From positions 1 through 64,000 of the forward strand of contig NZ_JNYQ01000009.1 of NCBI RefSeq assembly GCF_000717245.1: DNA of 64,000 bases, in the 5' to 3' direction. Shown here piece after piece: positions 43,280 to 51,983 of the stretch. This DNA comes from Kitasatospora papulosa. Lineage in GTDB: Bacteria > Actinomycetota > Actinomycetes > Streptomycetales > Streptomycetaceae. Both the position numbers and the translations under genes were made by a program. Under the pieces are notes generated by a model, which made no database searches, had not been told where the DNA came from, and saw only the letters and a list, made by a program, of their open reading frames with translations. Numbering within the stretch: position 1 is the stretch's first letter; each line of letters opens with the position of its first letter.

Positions 43280-43338
43280 GAGAGCTCCTGCTCGGACTTG
43301 GTGGAGTCGGGCTCTGTCGCGCCACCTGAGAGCACCAA

Positions 43339-43405
43339 TTCCGTATTACGGAAAAGTAGTTCTGCTATACGGAATCAACTTAGGGCGGCTCCGCACGGCC
43401 GTCAA
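43339..43405 (-). promoter_or_regulatory. gcl promoter with AllR-type operator pair
   Basis: On the reverse strand -35 TTGACG (43400-43405), 17-bp spacer and -10-like TAAGTT (43377-43382) are followed by TTCCGTATAGCAGAA (43360-43374) and the perfect palindrome TTCCGTAATACGGAA (43339-43353), 21 bp apart. Order, spacing and even the CAGAA variant in the promoter-proximal box match the hyi promoter. Confidence 0.75.
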
Positions 43406-43534
43406 GGGAGGGGGGTCAAAGGGGCGGAGAGGGACTGCTCAAACATGCGATTCACTCCCCCGGGCGTCGCTCCTGGTGGACGATGGACACACGGAACGCA
43501 GTCGCCGCCGCGAGGCGGAGGAGAGGGGCAGCAC

Positions 43535-44260
43535 GTGGAGTCCGTACCGGTGCGCTGCCCGGTCTGCCACCGCGACCACGCCTACGTCACGCCGGTCTAC
43601 CCCTGCCCGTGCGGCGCCCCGACCGCCCCGCCGCTGATGCGCGGAGCGCCGGCCGTGGTCATCACGCACCGCACCTGGAACGACGACTGGGTCAGCGTGC
43701 GGTGCCATTCCTGCGGGCGCCGCGACCAGTGGCCGCACCCCGAACTCTGCTGCCCCTGCGGCTCCGTACTGCGGGTTCCCGTACGGCCGGTGGCCACCCA
43801 GGGGACCACCGCGCCGTCCCCCACCGGGGGTGCGGCGGGCCCGCCCCACATACCGCCGCCACCCACGGCCGCACACCCGCGCCCGTCGTTCCGGCCCCTG
43901 GTGATACGCACGGCCCGTGACGCGGTGAACACCGCGGCTCTCTACCTGAGATGGCTGGGCTTCCGCGACGTCGTCCAGCCCGAGGTGCGGACCGGCTCCA
44001 GGATCGACCTCCGGGCGGACGGACTCATCGCCCAGGTCGACGCGACCACCCGGCCCACCGTCCTGCGCGACGTCGAGTGCCTCTGGCTCAACGCACTCAA
44101 CACATCGGTGTCCGGCGCGCTGTTCTCCCTGGCCGGCTACACGGACGAGGCCCGTTCACGCGCGGACGGCCTCGCCATCCCGCTGTTCGCCCTCGACCTC
44201 ACCGGCACACCGCAGCCGGTGAACGGCCCGGCGGACGAGTTGGTCAGCACGGGCCCGTGA
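43535..44260 (+). CDS. zinc-ribbon plus Mrr-like (REase-fold) protein
   Basis: A 241-residue protein. Two Cys4 ribbons are visible (CPVCHRDH...CPC and CHSCGRRD...CCPC, residues about 6-75), then a Pro-rich linker, then an Mrr-type domain (residues about 125-240): AALYLRWLGFRDVVQPEVRT, GSRIDLRADGLIAQVDATTRP, ALFSLAGYTDEARSRADGLAIPLFALDLTG (in parts). The fold Asp (RIDL) is present but the usual catalytic QxK reads QVD, so nuclease activity is doubtful. The GTG at 43535 has GGAGGAGAGG upstream. Divergent from gcl. It may be a DNA-binding relic or a regulator; no methylase or restriction gene is near. Confidence 0.7.
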   Translation: MESVPVRCPVCHRDHAYVTPVYPCPCGAPTAPPLMRGAPAVVITHRTWNDDWVSVRCHSCGRRDQWPHPELCCPCGSVLRVPVRPVATQGTTAPSPTGGAAGPPHIPPPPTAAHPRPSFRPLVIRTARDAVNTAALYLRWLGFRDVVQPEVRTGSRIDLRADGLIAQVDATTRPTVLRDVECLWLNALNTSVSGALFSLAGYTDEARSRADGLAIPLFALDLTGTPQPVNGPADELVSTGP

Positions 44261-44352
44261 CCGCCGGGCGCCTTCGCATGATTTCGGTCACCTGTGCCCT
44301 GCCAGCCGCATATGTTCGAGCTGTTGTCAGTATGAGGACGTACAGTGAAGGC

Positions 44353-44574
44353 ATGGTCTTAACTCCTCGGCTTCCCACCCACTCCGGCTCGGTTTTCCTG
44401 ACCCAGCCCGCCCACCCGTCCGCCGTCGAGGCCAACGAGGCGATCCGCGCGCTCGTCGACTCGCGGGCAGGCCAGGACTGGACGCCGATGGAGGCAGCGG
44501 AGTACGAGGTGCTGCTCATCGAGTGGGCGGCGGCGACCCAGGGCATAGGCTCCGGCGTCATCGAAGCAGCCTGA
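44353..44574 (+). CDS. small hypothetical protein
   Basis: A 73-residue protein, VLTPRLPTHSGSVFLTQPAH at the start and EAAEYEVLLIEWAAATQG near the end, mostly helical and acidic. I do not recognise a family. The ATG at 44353 has GAAGG close upstream; in-frame ATGs at 44332 and 44279 are alternatives. It is convergent with the acyl-CoA synthetase operon. Codon use is typical of the neighbours, which supports translation. Confidence 0.65.
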   Translation: MVLTPRLPTHSGSVFLTQPAHPSAVEANEAIRALVDSRAGQDWTPMEAAEYEVLLIEWAAATQGIGSGVIEAA

Positions 44575-44595
44575 CCCCGCGCCCTCCGGCTCGGG

Positions 44596-46203
44596 CTACG
44601 CCCCGTACCCCTCCCGCAGTTCGACCTTGCGGACCTTGCCGCTGACGGTCATCGGGAAGGCCTGAAGGATCCTCAGTTCACGCGGAATCTTGTAGTGGGC
44701 GAGCCGCTCGCGGCAGTACACCGTCAACTCGTCGAGCGTCGGCGGGTCGGCCGGGTCCAGGGGAATGACGCAGGCCAGGATCTCCTCGCCGTACCGCGCG
44801 TCGGGCACCCCGACCACCTGGACGTCCACGATCTTCGGGTGGCCGTGGAGGAACTCCTCGATCTCGCGCGGATAGACGTTCTCCCCGCCACGGATGATCA
44901 TGTCCTTGATCCGGCCGACGATCTGCACGTACCCGTCCTCACGCATCACCGCGAGGTCCCCCGTGTGCATCCAGCGTCCCGCGTCGACGACTTCGGCGGT
45001 CCGCTCCGGCTGGTCCCAGTAGCCGAGCATCACGCTGTAGCCCCGGGTGCACAGTTCACCGGCCTCACCGCGCGGCAGGGTCACTCCGGTCACCGGGTCG
45101 ATCACCTTCACCTCGATGTGCGGCATGACCCGGCCGACCGTGCCCGTCCGGCGCTCCAGGTCGTCGTCCCGGCGGGTCTGGGTGGAGACGGGCGAGGTCT
45201 CCGTCATGCCGTAGCAGATGGACACCTCGTCCATGTGCATCTCGGCCACGACCCTCTTCATCACCTCGACGGGGCAGGGCGAGCCGGCCATGATCCCGGT
45301 GCGCAGCGACGAGAGGTCGTACGAGGCGAAGCCGGGGAGTGCGAGCTCCGCGATGAACATCGTGGGCACGCCGTAGAGCGAGGTGCAGCGTTCCCGCTCG
45401 ACGGCGGCCAGCACGGCGGCGGGCTCGAAGGCCGGTGCGGGGATCACGATGCAGGCACCGTGCGAGGTGATGCCGAGGTTGCCCATGACCATGCCGAAGC
45501 AGTGGTAGAAGGGCACGGGCAGACAGACCCGGTCCTCCTCGGTGTAGGCGACCATCTCGCCGACGAAGTAGCCGTTGTTCAGGATGTTGTGGTGGGAGAG
45601 CGTGGCTCCCTTGGGGAACCCGGTGGTCCCGGAGGTGTACTGGATGTTGATCGGGTCGTCGCACGACAACCCGGCTTCCCGCAGAGCCAGTTCCTCCGCC
45701 GTGACGGTGTCGGCGGCGGCCGTGAGCTCGTCCCAGGAAGGGTCGCCGATGTAGTGGACGGACCGCAGTGCGGGGCAGTCGGCGCGGACCTCTTCGACGA
45801 GCGCGCGGTAGTCGCTGGTCCGGTGGGCGAGCGAGGCGACCAGCAGGGAGATCCCGGCCTGTTCGAGCACGTAACTCAGCTCGTGGGCCCGGTAGGCCGG
45901 ATTGATGGTGACCATGACGGCGCCGATGCGGGCCGTGGCGTACTGGACGAGGACCCATTCCGGGCAGTTGAGGGCCCAGATGCCGACCCGGTCGCCCTTG
46001 GCCACACCGGATGCCATCAGCCCGCGGGCCAGTTCCTCGACGGCCGCACCGAACTCGGTGTACGTCCAGCGGCGTCCGGACACCACGTCGACCAGTGCCT
46101 CACGCTCCCCGAACGCCTCGACCGCCCGGTCCAGGTTGCGTCCGATGGTGTCGCCGAGCAGCGGGGTGTCGCCGGTGCCGTGTGCGTAGGACAGGCCGCT
46201 CAT
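44596..46203 (-). CDS. acyl-CoA synthetase (AMP-binding), fatty-acid type
   Basis: A 535-residue adenylate-forming ligase. The P-loop-like motif is IQYTSGTTGFPKGATLSHHN (quoted: YTSGTTGFPKGATLSH), the A5 block ICYGMTETSPVSTQTR, A8 MHTGDLAVMREDGYVQIVGR and the catalytic Lys in MTVSGKVRKVEL. It resembles AcsA-like/long-chain fatty acyl-CoA ligases (FadD3/35 type) that activate carboxylic acids for beta-oxidation. Second gene of a two-gene operon with another AMP-binding ligase, overlapping it by 4 nt (46200-46203). Confidence 0.92.
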   Translation of the reverse strand: MSGLSYAHGTGDTPLLGDTIGRNLDRAVEAFGEREALVDVVSGRRWTYTEFGAAVEELARGLMASGVAKGDRVGIWALNCPEWVLVQYATARIGAVMVTINPAYRAHELSYVLEQAGISLLVASLAHRTSDYRALVEEVRADCPALRSVHYIGDPSWDELTAAADTVTAEELALREAGLSCDDPINIQYTSGTTGFPKGATLSHHNILNNGYFVGEMVAYTEEDRVCLPVPFYHCFGMVMGNLGITSHGACIVIPAPAFEPAAVLAAVERERCTSLYGVPTMFIAELALPGFASYDLSSLRTGIMAGSPCPVEVMKRVVAEMHMDEVSICYGMTETSPVSTQTRRDDDLERRTGTVGRVMPHIEVKVIDPVTGVTLPRGEAGELCTRGYSVMLGYWDQPERTAEVVDAGRWMHTGDLAVMREDGYVQIVGRIKDMIIRGGENVYPREIEEFLHGHPKIVDVQVVGVPDARYGEEILACVIPLDPADPPTLDELTVYCRERLAHYKIPRELRILQAFPMTVSGKVRKVELREGYGA

Positions 46204-47876
46204 CGCAGGTCCCCCTCGTCGAACTCGGTGCCGGTCCCCTGCGCCGTGCGCTCGCGCAGCTCGATCCTGCGGATCTTCCCGGAGACGGTCTTGGGCAGCT
46301 CGGCGAACTCCAGCCGGCGGATGCGCTTGTACGGGGCGAGGACCGACCTGGAGTGCTCGAACAGCACCTTGGCGGTGTCGGGCCCCGGCTCCCAGCCCTC
46401 GGCCAGCACCACGTACGCCTTCGGGACGGACAGCCGCACCGGGTCGGGCGCGGGCACGACCGCGGCCTCGGCGACCGCCTCGTGCTCCAGCAGGGCGCTC
46501 TCCAGCTCGAACGGGGAGATCTTGTAGTCGGACGCCTTGAAGACGTCGTCGGCCCGGCCGACGTAGGTGATGTAGCCGTCCTCGTCCCGCGCGCCGATGT
46601 CACCCGTGCGGTAGTAGCCGCCCGCCATGGCCTCGGCCGTGCGGTCGGGGTCCCCGTGGTATCCCGTCATCAGCCCGACGGGGGCGGCTGCCAGGTCGAG
46701 GGAGATCTCGCCCTCCGCCGCGCCCGGTTCACCGGTGACCGGGTCCAGGAGCTCGACAGCGAAACCGGGGCTGGGCCGCCCCATGGAACCCGCCTTGAGG
46801 AGCTGTCCCGGTGTGTTGGCCACCTGCACGGCGGTCTCCGTCTGCCCGAAGCCGTCCCGGATCGTGACGCCCCAGGCCCGCCGCACGCTCTCGATCACCT
46901 CGGGGTTGAGCGGCTCGCCGGCCGCGACGACCTCGCGCGGCGGCGTCCTCAACTGCGTCAGATCGGCCTGGATGAGCATTCGCCACACCGTCGGCGGGGC
47001 GCAGAAGCTGGTGACCGCCGAACGGTCCATCTCCGCCATGAGCCGGGCGGCGTCGAACCGGGTGTAGTTGAAGATGAAGACGGTGGCCTCGGCGCTCCAC
47101 GGAGCGAAGAGGTTCGACCAGGCGTGCTTCGCCCAGCCGGGTGAGGAGATGTTCAGATGGACGTCCCCGGGCTTGAGGCCGATCCAGTACATCGTCGACA
47201 AGTGGCCCACGGGATAAGAGACATGGGTGTGCTCGACGAGCTTGGGGCTGGCGGTGGTGCCCGAGGTGAAGTAGAGCATCAGGGGCTCCCCGGCATCCGT
47301 CTCCCGGTCCGGGGTGAAGGTCTCCGGCGCCTCGTCGGCCCCGCTGTAGGAGAGCCAGCCGTCGACGTCGTCGCCGACGGCGATCCGGGTGTAGTCGCCG
47401 GGCACCTCGTCGAACTTGGCGGTGTCCGCCGACCGCACGAGGACGTGCCGGACCTTGCCGCGCCCGACCCGGTCGCGCAGGTCGGCGGGCCCCAGCAGCG
47501 GAGTGGCGGGGATGACGACGGCGCGCAGCTTCATCGCGGCCAGCGCCGTCTCCCACAGCTCGACCTGGTTTCCGAGCATGACGAGGATCCGGTCGCCCGC
47601 GGCCACGCCCTGGTCCCGCAGCCAGTTCGCGGCCCGGTCGGAGCGGGCCGCCATCCGGGCGAACGAGACCTCGGTGCGGCCGCCGTCCTCCTCCACGATG
47701 TGCAGGGCGGTGCGGTCGTTGTCCGCGGCGATGACGTCGAACCAGTCGAGCGCCCAGTTGAAGTAGTCGGGCCGGGGCCAGCTGAAGCCCGCGTACGCCG
47801 TGGCGTAGTCCTCACGGTGCTCGATCAGGAAGTCCCGGGCCGCCCGGAACGTCTCCGTCGCACTCGTTGCCGGCAT
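46200..47876 (-). CDS. acyl-CoA synthetase (AMP-binding), medium-chain/MbcS type
   Basis: A 558-residue ligase with LYFTSGTTASPKLVEHTHVS (quoted: YFTSGTTASPKLVEHTH), RDGFGQTETAVQVAN, YRTGDIGARDEDGYITYVGR and KTVSGKIRRIEL with the catalytic Lys. FNWALDWFDVIAADNDRTAL at the start is typical of medium-chain and butyrate-metabolising acyl-CoA synthetases. Two different ligases made from one message suggest a pathway that uses acids of differing chain length. An imperfect palindrome (47904-47918) lies just upstream, before the divergent GAF-LuxR gene. Confidence 0.92.
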   Translation of the reverse strand: MPATSATETFRAARDFLIEHREDYATAYAGFSWPRPDYFNWALDWFDVIAADNDRTALHIVEEDGGRTEVSFARMAARSDRAANWLRDQGVAAGDRILVMLGNQVELWETALAAMKLRAVVIPATPLLGPADLRDRVGRGKVRHVLVRSADTAKFDEVPGDYTRIAVGDDVDGWLSYSGADEAPETFTPDRETDAGEPLMLYFTSGTTASPKLVEHTHVSYPVGHLSTMYWIGLKPGDVHLNISSPGWAKHAWSNLFAPWSAEATVFIFNYTRFDAARLMAEMDRSAVTSFCAPPTVWRMLIQADLTQLRTPPREVVAAGEPLNPEVIESVRRAWGVTIRDGFGQTETAVQVANTPGQLLKAGSMGRPSPGFAVELLDPVTGEPGAAEGEISLDLAAAPVGLMTGYHGDPDRTAEAMAGGYYRTGDIGARDEDGYITYVGRADDVFKASDYKISPFELESALLEHEAVAEAAVVPAPDPVRLSVPKAYVVLAEGWEPGPDTAKVLFEHSRSVLAPYKRIRRLEFAELPKTVSGKIRRIELRERTAQGTGTEFDEGDLR

Positions 47877-47903
47877 GTGCCCTCCTCGTCGCGAACCCGT
47901 CCT

Positions 47904-47918
47904 TTAACATCATGTGAA
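47904..47918. promoter_or_regulatory. imperfect palindrome in the acyl-CoA synthetase/LuxR divergent region
   Basis: TTAACATCATGTGAA has matching TT.ACAT and ATGT.AA arms about a central C. It lies 28 bp upstream of the synthetase ATG and 64 bp upstream of the LuxR-type gene, so it could serve as an operator for either. Confidence 0.4.
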
Positions 47919-47981
47919 CAGTGACCCAGATCTCACCACCCCCGAACGGGGGTGGGCCGACAGGAGCGGGGAGTCATCGGC

Positions 47982-48827
47982 GTGCCGGAACCGGGCGAGG
48001 CCACCGAGCTGCGGACGGCCCTGCTCAGGCTGCGCCGCACGAGCGGGCTGCCGGTCGTCTTCGGCGGGCTGTCGTCCGACGCCCGGCACGCCCCGATCGC
48101 CGAGCTGAGCGGGGCGCGGACCTCGGCCCTGCGCGGGCTCGTCATCTCGTCGGGGAGCGGTCTGGGCGGCAAGGCGATCGCCCTGGCGCGGCCGTGCGCG
48201 GTCTCGGACTACCCCTCGTCGCGCCACATCAGCCACGAGTACGACACGGCGGTGGCGGCGGAGGGCCTGCGTTCGGTCGTCGCGGTGCCGGTCGTCGTGC
48301 GCCGGACCGTGCGCGGTGTGCTGTACGGGGCCCTGCGCGAGCCCCTCACCCTCGGCGACCGTACGTTCGACGTGGCGGCCTCCGCCGCCCGGGACGTGGA
48401 ACAGGCCCTGGCCGTCCGGGACGAGGTGCAGCGGCTCCTGGCGGCCACCCGGGAGCAGGTCAGTGACCCGGGCGCGGGTCCCGGCACCTGGGAGGACGTC
48501 CGCGAGGCGCACCGCGAGCTGCGCGCCCTGGCCCCGCGGATCGTGGATCCGGTGCTGCGCGACGAACTGCTGGCGGTGTGCGGGCGGCTCGCCTCGGCCT
48601 CGGGGCCGGAGCGGGGTCCGGCGGCCGGGCGGTCACGGCTGGCGCCCCGCGAGGTGGACGTGGTCGCCTGCGTCGCGTCGGGTGCGACGAACGCCGCGGC
48701 GGCCGAACGTCTGGGGCTGCGGCCGGAGACGGTGAAGAGCTATCTGCGCTCGGCGATGCGGAAGCTGGGGGCGCACACGCGGCTGGAGGCGGTGGTGGCG
48801 GCACGCCGCGCGGGGCTGCTGCCGTAG
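47982..48827 (+). CDS. GAF-LuxR transcriptional regulator
   Basis: A 281-residue regulator. Residues about 20-150 are GAF-like (GLGGKAIALARPCAVSDYPS, GLRSVVAVPVVVRRTVRGVLYG), and residues about 215-278 are a LuxR-type helix-turn-helix (LAPREVDVVACVASGATNAA, LRPETVKSYLRSAMRKLGAH). There is no receiver domain. Streptomyces genes of this plan often lie next to benzoate- or fatty-acid-CoA ligases and act as activators. The GTG at 47982 has GGGGAG 8 nt upstream. It is divergent from the two acyl-CoA synthetase genes and is their likely regulator (inference). Confidence 0.85.
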   Translation: MPEPGEATELRTALLRLRRTSGLPVVFGGLSSDARHAPIAELSGARTSALRGLVISSGSGLGGKAIALARPCAVSDYPSSRHISHEYDTAVAAEGLRSVVAVPVVVRRTVRGVLYGALREPLTLGDRTFDVAASAARDVEQALAVRDEVQRLLAATREQVSDPGAGPGTWEDVREAHRELRALAPRIVDPVLRDELLAVCGRLASASGPERGPAAGRSRLAPREVDVVACVASGATNAAAAERLGLRPETVKSYLRSAMRKLGAHTRLEAVVAARRAGLLP

Positions 48828-48862
48828 GCACGCACGCACCGGCCCGCCGGGGGCGGTGCGGC

Positions 48863-49981
48863 TCAGTCCTCGAAGTCGACGAACGTGGCGAACCGGACGT
48901 CGTACGCGGGCGCCGGTGACATCACCGTCAGCAGCTCCACGGCCTCCCGGGTGATCTCCTCACGGGTGGCCCGGTCGAGCCGGCCCAGGGCCTGGACGGT
49001 GACGACCGCGGTGTCCCCGGTCGCGTCGAGCCGCCAGAGCGCGGCCAGGAAGCCGTCGGCGAGGACGGTTCCGTAGGACTGGTTGCCCACACCGTTGCGC
49101 CCCTTGAAGGCGGGTGGGATCACCCGGGTCCGGTCGGCGTGCCCGAGCAGCAGGTTGTCGAACTCGGGCAGGAAGCGCGCCGGTGCCGGTGTCCCGGGGT
49201 CCGGGCGCGGGGCGTCGGGCAGGTCGAAGAGTTCGACTCCGTGCTCGTCGCGGAAGGTGACGAGACCGGGCCGCAGGCGGTCGAACACCTCGCGCATCCG
49301 GGTGAGCCCGGCCCACGTCTGCATGTCCTTCACCGAGGCAGGTCCGAACGCCCGGAGATAGCGCAGCACGGTCGCGTCGGGGGTGGCCGCCGGCTGCGGA
49401 GGGCGGTCCAGCCAGTGCTCGGCGGTCGTCAGCGCCACCTGCCCGCTGCGGCCCCAGAGCCCGCGCGGGGTGACCTGGACCAGCGGCAGCCGGCACCGGG
49501 CGGCGACGGCGAGTGCGCGGGGGTCCGCGTCGGGCCAGTGGACGAGCAGTTCCTCCCGCAACTCCTTCATGGTGCGAGGCCGTTCCTCGACGAGCTCCCG
49601 GGCGAGCGAGGCGAGCCGGTCCAGGTCCACACCCGTGAGCCCGCTCCGGAACATGTGCAGTTCCCTGTCCCGCGCGGGCTGCACCAGGGGGCGCAGGGTG
49701 AGGGCGTCCTCGGCGGTGTGGGTGTGGATGGTGGACCGGAGGGTGACGATCCTGACCACCTCGCGCGATTCCATCAGCGCCGAGAGCGCGGCCGGGTCGA
49801 AGCCGTCCAGCCGGGAGAAGAGCTGGAAGTACGGAGGCCTGGTGTTCTGGGCCTGCAGGCCGACCAGCCGGCCGACGGCTTCCCGCACCGGGACGGCGGC
49901 CCGGCGCAGCAGCAACTGCCGCTCCAGTGTGGCCCTGTTGAGCGCACGGGTGGAGAGCACGGGAGTGTTCGTGGCGGCCAT
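48863..49981 (-). CDS. AlkZ/YcaQ-like winged-helix DNA glycosylase family protein (HTH_42)
   Basis: A 372-residue protein of the HTH_42 family. The QxQ motif of this family is in GLQAQNTRPPYFQLFSRLDG (quoted: GLQAQNTRPPY), and LRSTIHTHTAEDALTLRPL, MKELREELLVHWP and KGRNGVGNQSYGTVLADGFLAA-type blocks are present. Related Streptomyces proteins (AlkZ) unhook interstrand crosslinks and protect azinomycin producers; many homologues have unknown targets. No biosynthetic cluster for a crosslinker is visible here, so it is probably a housekeeping or general alkylation-repair member. The ATG lies at 49981. Confidence 0.82.
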   Translation of the reverse strand: MAATNTPVLSTRALNRATLERQLLLRRAAVPVREAVGRLVGLQAQNTRPPYFQLFSRLDGFDPAALSALMESREVVRIVTLRSTIHTHTAEDALTLRPLVQPARDRELHMFRSGLTGVDLDRLASLARELVEERPRTMKELREELLVHWPDADPRALAVAARCRLPLVQVTPRGLWGRSGQVALTTAEHWLDRPPQPAATPDATVLRYLRAFGPASVKDMQTWAGLTRMREVFDRLRPGLVTFRDEHGVELFDLPDAPRPDPGTPAPARFLPEFDNLLLGHADRTRVIPPAFKGRNGVGNQSYGTVLADGFLAALWRLDATGDTAVVTVQALGRLDRATREEITREAVELLTVMSPAPAYDVRFATFVDFED

Positions 49982-50039
49982 GGTCCGCAGCGTACGCGGG
50001 CTCCCGCGGCACGGTGGCGCTACCGGCGACACCCCCACG

Positions 50040-50084
50040 GTCCGCGGCACCGCGGACGGGAAGGGTCCGGCCCCCATGATGGGG
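50040..50084. promoter_or_regulatory. two palindromes in the divergent region 49982-50086
   Basis: GTCCGCGG-CA-CCGCGGAC (50040-50057) is a perfect 18-bp palindrome and CCCCAT-G-ATGGGG (50072-50084) a perfect 13-bp one just before the DMT transporter start. They may be operators, or hairpins in the leader of the transporter mRNA. Confidence 0.4.
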
Positions 50085-50086
50085 CG

Positions 50087-50953
50087 GTGATCAGTGTCCT
50101 GTTCGCCGTCCTGACCGCTCTCAGCAACGGCACCGCCTCGGTGCTGCAGCGCCGTGCCGCCCTGGACGTGCCCGACAGCGCGGCGATGCGCCTGTCGCTG
50201 ATCGGGCATCTGCTGCGGCAGAAGGTGTGGCTCGCCGGCATCGGTCTCGTGATCGTCGCGGCGGTCTGCCAGGCCGTCGCGCTGGCGACGGGGCCCATCG
50301 CCGTGGTCCAGCCGATCTTCGTGATCGAGCTGCCCGCCGCTCTGGTCGTCGCCGGGTTCGTCATGCGGGTCGGGGTGACGCGCCAGGTCTGGTACGGGGT
50401 GGCCGCCGTGACGGCGGGTCTGGCCCTCGGCATGGCCGCGGCCGCGCCGGTCGGCGGCAGCGAGGACGTCGAGGGGACGGTCTGGATCCCCGCGCTGGTG
50501 GCGACGGGCGCCTTCGAGGCCGCGCTGATCGCCGCGGCGCTCGGCACCAGGGGCAACGCCCGGGCCGCCCTGCTGGGGCTGGCCGCGGCGTGCGGGTACG
50601 CGCTGACCGCGGCACTGATGAAGGACGCCATGTCCCGGCTGGACGCCGACGGCGTGGTCGGTCTGATGACGGCGTGGCAGCTCTACGCCACCGCGGCGGC
50701 CGGCGTCGGGGCGCTGTTCCTGCTCCAGAACGCGTTGCAGGCCGGTTCGCTGGTGGCGGTGCAGCCGATGCTGACGCTCGGGGACGCGCTGATCAGCATC
50801 ACCTACGGGGTGACGCTGTTCGGCGAGGAGCTGCGGACCGGGTGGTGGCTGCTGCCCCAGCTGACCGGCGTGGCTCTGGTCACCGTCGGCTGCGTCGTCC
50901 TCGCCCGGACACCGCTGGCGACGGCCCAGCCTGCGCCGTCACGGGTGAGGTGA
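50087..50953 (+). CDS. DMT-superfamily transporter
   Basis: A 288-residue membrane protein with about nine to ten helices (VISVLFAVLTALSNGTASVL at the start, LAGIGLVIVAAVCQAVALATG, ALVVAGFVMRVG, LLPQLTGVALVTVGCVVLA at the end) in the EamA-like/NIPA-like two-repeat arrangement. The repeated IAVVQPIFVIELPAAL and VAVQPMLTLGDALIS blocks are the internal repeat. No substrate can be assigned. The GTG start at 50087 follows a short palindrome. Divergent from the AlkZ-like gene. Confidence 0.85.
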   Translation: MISVLFAVLTALSNGTASVLQRRAALDVPDSAAMRLSLIGHLLRQKVWLAGIGLVIVAAVCQAVALATGPIAVVQPIFVIELPAALVVAGFVMRVGVTRQVWYGVAAVTAGLALGMAAAAPVGGSEDVEGTVWIPALVATGAFEAALIAAALGTRGNARAALLGLAAACGYALTAALMKDAMSRLDADGVVGLMTAWQLYATAAAGVGALFLLQNALQAGSLVAVQPMLTLGDALISITYGVTLFGEELRTGWWLLPQLTGVALVTVGCVVLARTPLATAQPAPSRVR

Positions 50954-50957
50954 CCTC

Positions 50958-51983
50958 TCAGGGGCGCCCGCGCGCCGGGACCTCCTCGCCCGGCGGCACC
51001 GGGCCGGGCGGCGTGCCGTCGCCGAACGGCCGGCCGCCCAGCTGCTCCCGGTGGTGCGGGGTGAGCCACCCCGCCAGGTCCGGGCCGAGCGGCACGATGC
51101 CGGTCGGGTTGATACCGGTGTGCACCTGGTAGTAGTGCCGCTTGATGTGGTCGAAGTCGACGGTGTCGCCGAAGCCGGGGGTCTGGTACAGGTCCCGGAC
51201 GTACGCCCACAGGACGCGGTCCTCGGCGAGTTTCGAACGGTTGCACTTGAAGTGGCCGTGGTAGACGGCGTCGAAGCGGACCAGCGTGGTGAACAGCCGG
51301 ATGTCGGCCTCGGTGATCGTGTCCCCGACCAGGTAGCGCTGCCCGGCCAGACGCTCGGAGAGCAGGTCGAGGCGGCGGAAGACATCGACGTAGGCGGCCT
51401 CGTACTCGCCCTGCCCGGCGGCGAAACCCGCCCGGTAGACCCCGTTGTTGACGTCCTTGTAGACGCCTTCCATCACGCTGTCGATCTCGTCGCGCAGCCG
51501 CTCCGGATACAGGTCGGGGGCACCGGGGCGGTGCAGCCCGGTCCATTCGGTGGCCAGGTCCAGCGTGATCTGCTGGTAGTCGTTGGTGACCAGGGACCGG
51601 GTCGGTACGTCGACGATCGCGGGCACACTGACCCCGCCGGGGTAGCCGTGTTCCCGTGCCTCGTAGGCCTCGCTCAGGTAGCCGATCCCGAGCACCGGGT
51701 CCTTGCCGTCCTCGTCGAGGGTGAAGCGCCAGCTGCGGTCGTCCTGGAGGGGATCCGCGACGGCCAGGGAGAGGGACGGCTCCAGTCCGAGCAGCCGTCG
51801 GGAGACCAGGGCCCTGCTCGCCCAGGGGCAGGCCCGGCTGACGACCAGGCGGTAGCGCCCGGCCTCGACGGGCCAGCCGTCGCGGCCGTCGGCGGTGATG
51901 CGGTCGGCGAAGTGGCTGCGGGAGCGCTTGAAGGGCTTGCGGCCGTACGAGCGGTTCCCGTCCTGGTCCCCGGTGTCGCTCAT
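50958..51983 (-). CDS. glutathionyl-hydroquinone-reductase-like protein (ECM4/YqjG family)
   Basis: A 341-residue thioredoxin/GST-fold protein. The active Cys is in SRACPWASRALVSRRLLGLE (quoted: ACPWASRALV), the GST C-terminal part has VIDVP-like VPAIVDVPTRSLVTND, DIRLFTTLVRFDAVYHGHFKC and NPTGIVPLGP. Family enzymes reduce glutathionyl-hydroquinones. Streptomyces make mycothiol rather than glutathione, so the natural thiol is likely mycothiol (inference). Its ATG overlaps the stop of the MFS gene (51980-51983), so export and redox repair of a quinone-like compound may be linked. Confidence 0.88.
   Translation of the reverse strand: MSDTGDQDGNRSYGRKPFKRSRSHFADRITADGRDGWPVEAGRYRLVVSRACPWASRALVSRRLLGLEPSLSLAVADPLQDDRSWRFTLDEDGKDPVLGIGYLSEAYEAREHGYPGGVSVPAIVDVPTRSLVTNDYQQITLDLATEWTGLHRPGAPDLYPERLRDEIDSVMEGVYKDVNNGVYRAGFAAGQGEYEAAYVDVFRRLDLLSERLAGQRYLVGDTITEADIRLFTTLVRFDAVYHGHFKCNRSKLAEDRVLWAYVRDLYQTPGFGDTVDFDHIKRHYYQVHTGINPTGIVPLGPDLAGWLTPHHREQLGGRPFGDGTPPGPVPPGEEVPARGRP

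Noticed and set aside
41468..43534. The long + strand frame running opposite gcl into the Mrr-like gene
   Set aside because: Only the part from GTG 43535 has a ribosome site and family motifs; the upstream part mirrors gcl.
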